DNA of 64,000 nt from Mangrovimicrobium sp048323675 (GTDB taxonomy: Bacteria; Pseudomonadota; Gammaproteobacteria; Pseudomonadales; Halieaceae): contig NZ_JBLWFK010000004.1 in the NCBI RefSeq assembly GCF_048323675.1, positions 124,001 through 188,000 of the forward strand, in the 5' to 3' direction. How positions within the stretch are numbered: position 1 is the stretch's first letter; every line of letters begins with the position of its first letter. Below, one piece after another: positions 54,668 through 63,422 of this stretch. Position numbers and translations under genes: made by a program. The notes beneath the pieces are model-generated. The model was not told the DNA's origin and searched no databases. It was given only the letters and a program-made list of their open reading frames with translations.

Positions 54668-56149
54668 GTGTTGTATTCCTCCACCGCAACCCCGACCGGC
54701 TGGCGCCGGCTGTTACCTGCCCTGCTCGCCGCAACGCTTTCGACGCCCGTAGCAGCTGGCACCGCGACGGACGGCCTGAAGCTGCCCAACCTGGGCGACG
54801 CCAGCACCAGCATGTTCTCGGGAGAATTCGAGCACCAGATCGGCCGTATCTGGCTGCGCAGTTTCCGCAGCCAGGTGCACACCATCGACGACCCCCTGCT
54901 CTACGAATACCTGAACAACCTGATCTACCAGCTGGCCACCCACAGCCAGCTGCAGGACCGGCGCCTGGAACTGGTGATCGTCGACAACCCGACCATCAAC
55001 GCGTTCGCAGTACCGGGCGGGGTAATCGGCGTCCACAACGGCCTGCTCCTCTACGCCCAGAGCGAAGACGAACTGGCCACCGTGCTGGCCCACGAACTTG
55101 CCCACCTCAGCCAGCGGCACTTTTCCCGCGGGGTGGAATACCAGCAAAACCAGATGCCGATCAACCTGGCCGCCCTGCTGGCCGGCCTGGTGGTCATGGC
55201 GACCGCAGGCGGCGAGGCGGGTATGGCGGCGATCAACGCCTCCCAGGCCCTGGCGCAGAACAATGCGCTGCGCTTCAGCCGCCAGAACGAACAGGAGGCC
55301 GACCGTATCGGCATGCAGACGCTGGTCGACGCCGGCATGGACCCCTACGCCGCGCCGGCCATGTTCGAGCGCATGCTGCAGTCCTCCCGCTACACCAGCG
55401 CCGAACGCATTCCGGAGTTCCTGCGCAGCCACCCGCTGTCGGAGAACCGGGTGGCCGACACCCAGAACCGGGCGCGCCAGTACCCGCGCCAGATACACCC
55501 GGACAACCTCGAGTTCCAGCTGATGCGGGCGCGGGTGGTCAACCAGTTGAGCAACACCCCCGAGGAAGCGGTGCAGTACTTCCGCGGCGCCCTGCAAGGC
55601 TCCCCGCGCTCCCCGCAGGCCGCCCGCTACGGCCTGGTACTGGCATTGATCGACGCCGGGCGCGCCGACGAGGCAGCCCTGGAACTGGACAGCATCTGGT
55701 CCGGCGACCCGGACCGGCTGGAATACATCATCGCGGGCTCCGAAATCGACCTGCAGAGCGGCAACCCCCAGAAAGCGGTGGATGCGCTGCGCCAACAGCT
55801 CGCCCTCAATCCCGGCAACCACCCCCTGACCATGCAGTACGCCCGGGCCCTGACCCGCAACCAGCAGCCCCACATTGCCGAGGAAGTGCTGGTGGAGCAG
55901 AGCAAGCTGCGACCCAATGACCCCGGCCTGTGGTATGAACTGGCGGAGGTGCAGGGGCTTTCCGGCAACATCATCGGCCTGCACCAGGCGCGGGCGGAGT
56001 ATTTTATTCTCAACGGTTACCTGGACCAGGCACAGCAGCAACTGGAATACGCACAGAAGCTCGTGAAGAACGACTACCCCACCAGCGCGCGGATCAACCA
56101 GCGGCTGGCGGATGTGGCAAAGATGCGTGAGGAGATGGAGCGCCTCTGA
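54668..56149 (+). CDS. bepA: Periplasmic M48 metalloprotease with TPR domain, BepA type
   Basis: BepA (YfgC) is a periplasmic protease and chaperone that helps LptD and Bam assembly and degrades stalled intermediates. The predicted protein is 493 residues (E. coli 487). It has a signal peptide (RRLLPALLAATLSTPVAAG), the zinc motif HELAH in TVLAHELAHLSQRHF, the third ligand region RQNEQEADRIGMQ, and a C-terminal TPR superhelix (LDSIWSGDPDRLEYIIAG onward). The frame is open from a TTG at 54545; the GTG at 54668 puts the signal peptide at the N-terminus and is preferred, although its ribosome-binding site is weak. Confidence 0.9.
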   Translation: MLYSSTATPTGWRRLLPALLAATLSTPVAAGTATDGLKLPNLGDASTSMFSGEFEHQIGRIWLRSFRSQVHTIDDPLLYEYLNNLIYQLATHSQLQDRRLELVIVDNPTINAFAVPGGVIGVHNGLLLYAQSEDELATVLAHELAHLSQRHFSRGVEYQQNQMPINLAALLAGLVVMATAGGEAGMAAINASQALAQNNALRFSRQNEQEADRIGMQTLVDAGMDPYAAPAMFERMLQSSRYTSAERIPEFLRSHPLSENRVADTQNRARQYPRQIHPDNLEFQLMRARVVNQLSNTPEEAVQYFRGALQGSPRSPQAARYGLVLALIDAGRADEAALELDSIWSGDPDRLEYIIAGSEIDLQSGNPQKAVDALRQQLALNPGNHPLTMQYARALTRNQQPHIAEEVLVEQSKLRPNDPGLWYELAEVQGLSGNIIGLHQARAEYFILNGYLDQAQQQLEYAQKLVKNDYPTSARINQRLADVAKMREEMERL

Positions 56150-56171
56150 CCGGGCGCCCCGTTGCGCGGGA

Positions 56172-57245
56172 TCAGGCGTTGCCTTTGACCGGGACGTTGA
56201 GCCCGGCGGCAAAATCGAGCATGCGCTGCAGGGGAACCATGGCTTTCTCGCCCAGGCCGGGGTCGACGAAGATCTCGTTATCATCGCGATCAAACACCGC
56301 GGCCAGGGCCTCGAGGTCGTTCATGGCCATCCAGGGGCAGTTGGCACAGCTGCGGCAGGTTGCGCCTTCACCGGCGGTGGGGGCGATGATCAGCTCCTTG
56401 TCCGGCGCCTCCTGTTGCATCTTGTAGAAGATGCCCTGGTCGGTGGCGACGATAAACTGCCGGTTGGGCATTTCCTTCGCCGCGCGAATGATCTGCGTGG
56501 TGGAACCCACCCGGTCGGCCAACTCGAGCACCGACTCCGGGGATTCCGGGTGCACCAGTACCGCCGCCTCGGGGTAGACCGCCTTGAGGTCGGCGATCCC
56601 GCGGGCCTTGAATTCCTCGTGCACGATGCAGGCGCCATCCCACATCAGGATGTCTGCACCGGTTTCACGGCGCACATAATTGCCCAGGTGCTGGTCGGGC
56701 GCCCAGATGATTTTCTCGCCCAGTTCCGCCAGGTGCTCCGCCACATCCAGCGCGATGCTCGAGGTGACCACCCAGTCGGCCCGCGCTTTCACCGCCGCGG
56801 AGGTGTTTGCATACACCACCACGGTGCGGTCGGGGTGCTGGTCACAGAATGCGGAGAACTCGTCGATCGGGCAGCCCAGATCCAGCGAACAGGTGGCCTC
56901 CAACGTCGGCATCAGTACCCGCTTTTCCGGGGTCAGGATCTTGGCGGTCTCGCCCATGAACTTCACCCCGGCGACGACCAGCGTCTTTGCCGGGTGCTCG
57001 CGGCCGAAGCGGGCCATCTCCAGGGAGTCGGAAATGCAGCCGCCCGTCTCTTCCGCCAGCGCCTGTACCACCGGCGAGGTATAGTAGTGCGCCACAATGA
57101 CCGCGTTTTCCTCGACCAGGCACGCCTTGATGCGCTCCTTCAGCGCCGCTTCCTCGGCGGGAGACAGGCGCTGCTGTTCGGCGTGATCCAGGTGGTTCTG
57201 GACCTGCAGGCGAATGGACTCGAGTTTTTCGGAAGCGATGCTCAT
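56172..57245 (-). CDS. nadA: Quinolinate synthase
   Basis: NadA condenses iminoaspartate with dihydroxyacetone phosphate to quinolinate for NAD synthesis, using an oxygen-sensitive 4Fe-4S cluster. It has 357 residues. Cluster Cys candidates lie in MPTLEATCSLDLGCP, WDGACIVHEE and CRSCANCPWMAMN, matching the three conserved positions. VAHYYTSPVVQALAEETGGCISDSL is the N-terminal signature. The ATG at 57245 was chosen by homology. It converges with bepA 22 bp away. Confidence 0.96.
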   Translation of the reverse strand: MSIASEKLESIRLQVQNHLDHAEQQRLSPAEEAALKERIKACLVEENAVIVAHYYTSPVVQALAEETGGCISDSLEMARFGREHPAKTLVVAGVKFMGETAKILTPEKRVLMPTLEATCSLDLGCPIDEFSAFCDQHPDRTVVVYANTSAAVKARADWVVTSSIALDVAEHLAELGEKIIWAPDQHLGNYVRRETGADILMWDGACIVHEEFKARGIADLKAVYPEAAVLVHPESPESVLELADRVGSTTQIIRAAKEMPNRQFIVATDQGIFYKMQQEAPDKELIIAPTAGEGATCRSCANCPWMAMNDLEALAAVFDRDDNEIFVDPGLGEKAMVPLQRMLDFAAGLNVPVKGNA

Positions 57246-57427
57246 GACGGACAGCGTGGAGTGAGCTGGAAAGGGGCGCAAAGTCTACCACAGTTTATTA
57301 GGCCCGGTAGCCGCCACAAAATTCCCCCTGCCCGCGTATTCACCACTTTTGGGCCACGCTGGGGAGCGCTGGATGGAACTGCGGCATTTTTTGTGAACAT
57401 TCACTAGAAATTTTCTCAATGTTTCCG

Positions 57428-57444
57428 TATAACTTCATGTTATA
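57428..57444 (+). promoter_or_regulatory. Inverted repeat in the nadA / c-di-GMP gene divergent region
   Basis: TATAAC, five bases, GTTATA lies about 90-105 bp upstream of the GTG at 57533, in the AT-rich part of the 287-bp divergent region 57246-57532. It could be an operator or overlap a promoter; no clear -35/-10 pair is claimed. Confidence 0.35.
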
Positions 57445-57532
57445 TAAAGGATAAGCGCAACGCGCAGATCGGTGTTAATGGCGCGGGCCTTACACCGGCA
57501 CCAATAATCAGGGCGATGACCAGGGGCCATTA

Positions 57533-59239
57533 GTGGGGCAATACACGGTATTGATCATTTCCGAGAATCAGGCGGACCACCTGATACTCGGCCAGTGCCT
57601 GCAGCGCGCGACCCCCAAACGCTTCCAGTTGATCGTGCCGGAGTCCATGGAACGCCCCGTGGAAACCCTCCTCGACCCCGCGGTAGATGCCGTCATCATG
57701 GCGATGGGCGCGGAGACCGAATACCTGTTGCGGCTCGCCCAGAAGCACGACTCCCCGACCCCCATCATCCTCCTGCTCGACGAGGAGAATTATCCGCAGA
57801 TAGAACAGATGCGGGACCTGGGCGCCCGGGACTACCTGCTGCGCAGCCAATTGCACGACAACCTCGTGCACCGGGTGCTGGACTACACGATTCGCCTGAG
57901 CGAAGCCGAGCACCGCATCCAGCAGCTCTCCCACCGCGACTCGCTCACCGGCGCCCTCAACCGCGCCGGTTTCCGGGCGCACCTGGAACGCGCCATGGAG
58001 CGCTCCCGGCGTTACGGGTTCAACACCGCGCTGCTCTACGTCAATATGGACCAGTTTGCCAATATCAACGATCACTACGGTGAAGCCGACGGCGACCTGA
58101 TGATCAAGACCATCTCCCGCCGGCTGCTCAACAAACTGCGCAGTACCGACAGCATCGCCCGCATGGGAGCCGACGAGTTCGCGATCGTCCTCGAGGACGT
58201 GGCCAGCGCCGAGGACGTGCAGCAGATTGCGGAAAAAATGCTCAGCTCGATCGCCGCACCGATGATCCTGAGCGACCAGCAGGTTTCCATCGCCGCCAGT
58301 ATCGGCGCGGCCATCTACCCCGACGACGGGCAGGAGTTCCCCGACCTGGTGGAATGCGCCCGCTCCGCCATGCAGCAGGCCAAGAGCATCAGCGGCAGTA
58401 AATTCGTTCGCTTCAGCGAGCAGCTCTCCTTTGACCACGGCGGCAACAGCACCCTCGCCGCGGAACTGCGCAACGCCGTGCGCAAGAACCAGTTTGAACT
58501 GCACTACCAGCCCCGGATCGACCTCGGCACCGGGCGCCTGGTCGGCCTGGAAGCGCTCCTGCGCTGGAATCACCCGGAACGCGGACTGTTACTGCCGCGC
58601 GAATTTATCAGCGCCTGTGAAGACATGGGCCTGCTCAAGACCATCGGTTACCAGGTAATCCAGCACGCCTGCTCGGCACAGGTGTGGATGGAGGAACAGG
58701 GCATTCACGATGTCGATGTGGCCGTGAATATCTCCTTCACCCAGTTCCAGGATGACCCCTTTGTCTCCATCGTCAAGGAGATCATCAAGCGCACCGGCTG
58801 CGAGCCCTCACGCCTGGAATTCGAGCTCACCGAATCCACCATCCTGAAAAGCCCCGAGGCCGTCCAGCAGCGCATGGACGAATTGCGCCTGCTGGGAATT
58901 TCCTTTTCCCTCGATGACTTCGGCACCGGATTTTCACAGCTGTCACACCTGACCGAACTGCCGATCTCGGCGCTCAAGATCGACGCGCGCTTCGTCCGCG
59001 ACCTGCCCCACAACGCGCACCAGGCTGCCGTCTGCAACATGATTATCGAGATGGGCCGCCGCATGGACCTGCTGGTGATCGCGGAGGGAGCGGAAACCTA
59101 CGAACAGATCGAATTCCTGCGCGACAATCATTGCCAGCAGGTGCAGGGTTTTTACTACAGCCCCGCCTTCCCCCTGCAGCAACTCCCCCGTTTTATCCAG
59201 GAACAGCACTACAAACGCCGCGAATCCCTCATTCCCTGA
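57533..59239 (+). CDS. Pseudo-receiver - GGDEF(GADEF) - EAL protein
   Basis: This is a 568-residue c-di-GMP protein. Residues about 1-120 have a receiver-like fold, but the expected phosphoacceptor position is Ala57 (DAVIMAMG, Asp52 opens the strand) and the acidic pair is gone, so it is probably not phosphorylated. The GGDEF domain (about 135-290) has GADEF at 212-216. The EAL domain (about 310-560) keeps LEALLRW, FELTES, DDFGTGFS and KIDARFV. It may be mainly a phosphodiesterase, but a GADEF signature alone does not exclude cyclase activity. The start is GTG at 57533 with AGGGG upstream. It is followed 90 bp later by a second GGDEF-EAL gene. Confidence 0.9.
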   Translation: MGQYTVLIISENQADHLILGQCLQRATPKRFQLIVPESMERPVETLLDPAVDAVIMAMGAETEYLLRLAQKHDSPTPIILLLDEENYPQIEQMRDLGARDYLLRSQLHDNLVHRVLDYTIRLSEAEHRIQQLSHRDSLTGALNRAGFRAHLERAMERSRRYGFNTALLYVNMDQFANINDHYGEADGDLMIKTISRRLLNKLRSTDSIARMGADEFAIVLEDVASAEDVQQIAEKMLSSIAAPMILSDQQVSIAASIGAAIYPDDGQEFPDLVECARSAMQQAKSISGSKFVRFSEQLSFDHGGNSTLAAELRNAVRKNQFELHYQPRIDLGTGRLVGLEALLRWNHPERGLLLPREFISACEDMGLLKTIGYQVIQHACSAQVWMEEQGIHDVDVAVNISFTQFQDDPFVSIVKEIIKRTGCEPSRLEFELTESTILKSPEAVQQRMDELRLLGISFSLDDFGTGFSQLSHLTELPISALKIDARFVRDLPHNAHQAAVCNMIIEMGRRMDLLVIAEGAETYEQIEFLRDNHCQQVQGFYYSPAFPLQQLPRFIQEQHYKRRESLIP

Positions 59240-59329
59240 GCGAACTGGTGTAAACTCCATTCTTGTCTAGGCGGGTGCCACAAGGGATGGTAGCCTATTG
59301 GCAGATAAGACTACCGTTCCCGGATATCG

Positions 59330-61126
59330 ATGCCCAGTCACGATGGCCTGCTCCCCCGGGCCAAAATTCTAGTTTGCGACGACGACTTCAACGTACGCCT
59401 GCTGACTCGACAGTGCCTCGAGTCCGAAGGCATGACGGTGCTCGAAGCCAGTGATGGTATAGAAGCCATCGACATCTTCGTGCGCGAGCGCCCCGACCTG
59501 GTGTTCCTGGATGTGGAAATGCCGGAAATGAACGGCCTGGAAGTGTGTCGCCGCATCCGCCAGTTGCCCCAGGGCGAGTCTATTCCGATCATGATTGTCA
59601 CCGGCTCGGACGACCGGGAATCGATCGACCAGGGTTTCGAAGCCGGGGCCACCCAGTACAAGACCAAACCGGTCAACTGGACACTGCTCGGCCGCGACGT
59701 CCAGTACATGCTGCGCGCCAGCGACGCCTTCAATGCGCTCAAGCGGCAGGAAGACCGGCTGCGTTATCTCGCCTACTACGATCCGCTGACCAGCCTGCCG
59801 AACCGCCGCAGCTTCAACGAACAGCTCAACCGCATACTCAAGCGCTGCCGCCGCCACGGCACAGGCGCCGCGCTGATGTTCATCGACCTCGACCACTTCA
59901 AGCGGATCAACGACTCGATAGGCCACGGGCGTGGCGACCGCCTGCTGGTCGAAATCGCCAAGCGCCTGACGCTGGAACTGCGCGAAGACGATGCCATCAA
60001 CTATTACACCGACAACAGCGCGGAAGACTTCCCGGAATCAAACACCGAGATCGCTCGCCTGGGTGGCGACGAGTTCACCGTCGTGCTTTCGGACATCGCC
60101 GATTCCAACCAGATAGAAAGGGTCGCGAAGCGGATTCTGGACACCCTGTCCCAGCCGATTCCCCTGCAGTCCCACAACCCGGTGGTAACGCCCAGCATCG
60201 GCATCGCGCTTTACCCACAGGACGGTGAAAACCCGGACACCCTGCTGCGCAACGCGGATACCGCCATGTACGCAGCCAAGGCCGAAGGCCGGGCCTGCTT
60301 CCGCTTTTACAACGAACAGATGAATGCCCAGGCGGTGGAACAGCTCAAGATGGAAGAAGAGCTGCGCCACGCCATGCGCAACCACGAACTGGAGTTGCGC
60401 TACCAGCCCCAGGTGGATTCCCGCACCGGCGAAGTCGTGAGCATGGAAGCCCTGGTCCGCTGGAAACACCCGCAGCGGGGCATGGTGCCGCCCGGGGAGT
60501 TCATTCCCGTGGCCGAGCGCACCGGGCAGATTATCGAACTGGGAGAATGGGTTCTGCACGAGGTGGTCCGGCACTGCCAGTACTGGGACTCTCTCGGGCT
60601 CAAGCGGTTTTCCATCAGCGTCAATATTTCGCCCCTGCAGTTCAACCAGAGCGGATTACCGGAATGGCTCAAGGAGTTCCTGGAAACCTCCGGGCTATCC
60701 CCGGACCGGCTGGAGCTGGAACTCACCGAAAGCGCGATCATGAACGACGCGCCAACCAACATTGAAAAGCTGCGGAAACTGAAAGCCCTTGGCCTGAAAC
60801 TCGCCGTGGATGATTTTGGTACCGGTTACTCCTCCCTCAGTTACCTCAAGCGCTTCCCCATCGATACGCTGAAGATCGACAAGAGCTTTGTCGCCGATAT
60901 GCAGACTGCCGACGGCGCGGCCATCGTCGAGGCGATCATCGCACTTTCCAAAACCCTCAACCTGGAAGTGATCGCCGAGGGTATCGAGGAAAAATCGCAG
61001 CTGGATTTCCTGATCAAGCGGGAATGCGACCTGCTGCAGGGCTACTATTTCTCCCGGCCGATTTACCCGGAAAACGTACCCGACATCCTTAACGAGCGCT
61101 TTCTCGACGAGCCCCGGGCCAGCTGA
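59330..61126 (+). CDS. Response regulator with GGDEF and EAL domains
   Basis: This 598-residue protein has an intact N-terminal receiver: acidic pair in VCDDDF, phosphoacceptor Asp61 in LVFLDVEMPEMNG, and Lys in YKTKPVN. A GGDEF domain has ARLGGDEF at 245-249 and an EAL domain keeps MEALVRW, LELTES, VDDFGTGYS and KIDKSFV. Both catalytic signatures are intact, so synthesis, breakdown or both are possible. Just before GGDEF there is an insertion of about 20 residues (INYYTDNSAEDFPESN), unusual for the family. No histidine kinase is adjacent. ATG at 59330. Confidence 0.93.
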   Translation: MPSHDGLLPRAKILVCDDDFNVRLLTRQCLESEGMTVLEASDGIEAIDIFVRERPDLVFLDVEMPEMNGLEVCRRIRQLPQGESIPIMIVTGSDDRESIDQGFEAGATQYKTKPVNWTLLGRDVQYMLRASDAFNALKRQEDRLRYLAYYDPLTSLPNRRSFNEQLNRILKRCRRHGTGAALMFIDLDHFKRINDSIGHGRGDRLLVEIAKRLTLELREDDAINYYTDNSAEDFPESNTEIARLGGDEFTVVLSDIADSNQIERVAKRILDTLSQPIPLQSHNPVVTPSIGIALYPQDGENPDTLLRNADTAMYAAKAEGRACFRFYNEQMNAQAVEQLKMEEELRHAMRNHELELRYQPQVDSRTGEVVSMEALVRWKHPQRGMVPPGEFIPVAERTGQIIELGEWVLHEVVRHCQYWDSLGLKRFSISVNISPLQFNQSGLPEWLKEFLETSGLSPDRLELELTESAIMNDAPTNIEKLRKLKALGLKLAVDDFGTGYSSLSYLKRFPIDTLKIDKSFVADMQTADGAAIVEAIIALSKTLNLEVIAEGIEEKSQLDFLIKRECDLLQGYYFSRPIYPENVPDILNERFLDEPRAS

Positions 61127-61149
61127 ATCGATTCCGAACCCCGCCCTTG

Positions 61150-63132
61150 ATGCCGCTTCGCCAACCAGTCATCGCCCTCGCCCTGTGCCTGTACACCGTG
61201 ACCAGCGTTGCACAATCCACAGAGCCGGAACTGGAGACGATGCTGCAGGGCGAATCCGCCCGGGCCATGGCGGCCCTGGTTGACGCCCACGGCGGACAGA
61301 TCACTCATGTCCTTCCCATCATCAATGCGGTGGGTGCCAGGCTCACCCGGGGCCAACTGGATAGCATCCTCGCGACCGGTGAGGTCAGCCGCCATATCGA
61401 CGACCTTGCCCTGAATGACCAGCCAGAGGGCTCGCCTACCCTCGATGCCCCCGCCGATTGCAATGTTTCCGGCGCGGTGACCATTCACCAGAGCGGGAAT
61501 GAAATCACCTGGCAGCTGTTCAACAAGCATTCGTCTGCCGCCGAACTGAACCGCCTGACGCTGACCTGGCCGGCCGGCCTGGGCCACCTGAAAGGACTGG
61601 AACTCGATGACAGGGACCTCCTGACAGAGGCCCCCGCCAGCAAAGGCAGTGCAGACCTCACTTTTGAAAGGCCAGCAACGATAGCCGCCGGGCAGGAAGC
61701 GAGCCTTCACTTTCAGCTTGAGCACCTCGACAGTGGACCAATGCCACCGCCACAGAGCCAGTTCACCATCCGGGCCGGATTCAGGGGCGGGTGTGAGACC
61801 AGCCTGATTCCCGGCTACCCGGACAATCTCAGCGACTATTACTACAGCGATGTCTCCGGTGCCGGCGACTTGCACCGCCAGGGTGTGCTGGGTTCCGGGG
61901 TAACCGTAGCGGTACTGGATTCCGGGCTCTGGGAACAGCCGCGGGAACTGGCCCTGGACAGCCAGGGCGAGCCGCGCATTCCCGCACGCTTTGACGCCAT
62001 CGCGGGCCAGGATGTCGAGGTCGCTTTCGATGAAAGTGGTCACGGCACCCACCTGGTGAGCGCCCTGGCAAACAGCGGCAAGACCCTGCAGGGCGGACGC
62101 CCGACCGGCAGCTTCAGAGGCATCGCACCCGACGCGCGGGTTATACCGATCAAGGCCTTCCGCGAGAATGGACAGGGCTCAATGCTCGACATCGTACGCG
62201 GCATCCAGTGGGCCGTGGACAACCGGAACCGCTACGCTATCAGAGTGCTCAACCTTTCGTTTGCCGCCCGCCCTCGCTGGCCCTACTTCCTCGATCCCAT
62301 CAACCAGGCCGTGATGCAGGCCTGGAGGGCAGGCATCGTGGTCATCGCCGCCGCCGGTAACGAAGGCCCAGAGCTGATGACCATCGGCTCTCCCGGCAAT
62401 ACCCCCTATATCATCACCGTCGGCGCGGTCACCGATTCCTGGACACCCACGGACAGGGCGGATGACTATATCCCGGATTTTTCCTCTCGCGGCCCAACTC
62501 CGGAAGCCCATATAAAGCCCGATATCGTTGCCCCCGGGGGACACATCACCGGACTGATCAGACCCGGCTCGGGACTGACCCTCGAACACCCCGAATATCT
62601 CCTCGACCCGGACACCTTCGTGCTGACCGGCTCATCACAAGCGGCCGCCATCGTGTCCGGCCTGACCGCACTGCTCCTGCAACTGGAACCGGAGCTCTCC
62701 CCCGATGACGTGAAATGCAAACTGCTTACCGGCGCCGACCCGGCGATCAACAGCGATGGCAAACTCGCCTACAGCCCCTTCGAACAGGGACAGGGCTACG
62801 CCAACGTCATTCGCGCGGTGCTGATCGGCGAGCGCGGCTGTGGCAATACCGGCCTTGATATCGACAAGGACCTCGCCATGCAGGAGCACTTCGAGGGCCC
62901 TTCGATTGTCGACAGTGCCGGCAACATTACCCTGCCCAACCTCAACCAGATACTCTCCCCCATCCCCGCGGCCAAGGGCCACAGCGATACCCGCGCCTGG
63001 GGTATAAAAGCCCATATCGAGCGTGAAGCACCCGACCCGGCAGCAGCGGCAGCGGCAGAACCGCCGCTGGACTGGGAACTCCTGTATGAGCTCGAACGCG
63101 AGCGCGTGGAAAAAATTCAGAACGCCCCCTGA
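61150..63132 (+). CDS. Secreted subtilisin-like (S8) serine protease
   Basis: This 660-residue protein has a signal peptide (MPLRQPVIALALCLYTVTSVAQS), an N-terminal pro-region to about 235, and an S8 catalytic domain: Asp257 (VAVLDSGLW), His298 (SGHGTHL), oxyanion Asn in AAAGNEGPE, and Ser496 in LTGSSQAAAIVSGL. The last motif is GSSQAAA instead of GTSMAAP, a mild variant. A C-terminal extension ends in an Ala/Pro-rich and charged stretch. It lies 290 bp upstream of the repeat-protein gene on the same strand. The ATG at 61150 follows a TTG codon that could also start the frame. Confidence 0.9.
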   Translation: MPLRQPVIALALCLYTVTSVAQSTEPELETMLQGESARAMAALVDAHGGQITHVLPIINAVGARLTRGQLDSILATGEVSRHIDDLALNDQPEGSPTLDAPADCNVSGAVTIHQSGNEITWQLFNKHSSAAELNRLTLTWPAGLGHLKGLELDDRDLLTEAPASKGSADLTFERPATIAAGQEASLHFQLEHLDSGPMPPPQSQFTIRAGFRGGCETSLIPGYPDNLSDYYYSDVSGAGDLHRQGVLGSGVTVAVLDSGLWEQPRELALDSQGEPRIPARFDAIAGQDVEVAFDESGHGTHLVSALANSGKTLQGGRPTGSFRGIAPDARVIPIKAFRENGQGSMLDIVRGIQWAVDNRNRYAIRVLNLSFAARPRWPYFLDPINQAVMQAWRAGIVVIAAAGNEGPELMTIGSPGNTPYIITVGAVTDSWTPTDRADDYIPDFSSRGPTPEAHIKPDIVAPGGHITGLIRPGSGLTLEHPEYLLDPDTFVLTGSSQAAAIVSGLTALLLQLEPELSPDDVKCKLLTGADPAINSDGKLAYSPFEQGQGYANVIRAVLIGERGCGNTGLDIDKDLAMQEHFEGPSIVDSAGNITLPNLNQILSPIPAAKGHSDTRAWGIKAHIEREAPDPAAAAAAEPPLDWELLYELERERVEKIQNAP

Positions 63133-63326
63133 AGCCCGCCATTGGGCGCCTCTCCCACCCCGAAATCGACACTTATTCTTTTAATTTCAACAGGTTACAA
63201 GACCTCCCTGCCAGCCTGCGCTAAATTTGCCCGCTAAACCCCCAAAACGACCTAACCCAAAATGGGTATTGGTACCAATTCAGAAAGCTACTCAGTGCTC
63301 GTATAACAAAGTCAAGCACTCAAATC

Positions 63327-63406
63327 GAGGTTTGTGACCTCAATCTCATAGAATGTGCGGGAAGCTTGAAACGAGTCACAGATGGTGACAGCCACTCTGG
63401 CCAGAG
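63327..63406 (+). promoter_or_regulatory. Leader of the repeat-protein gene with two inverted repeats
   Basis: GAGGT-TTGTG-ACCTC (63327-63341) and the perfect 12-bp palindrome CTCTGGCCAGAG (63395-63406) lie in the 290-bp gap 63133-63422. The palindrome ends just before the AAAGGA ribosome-binding site. TAGAAT at 63349-63354 is a possible -10. The gap is lower in GC than its surroundings and holds no other gene. Confidence 0.4.
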
Positions 63407-63422
63407 AAAGGACGTACGAACA

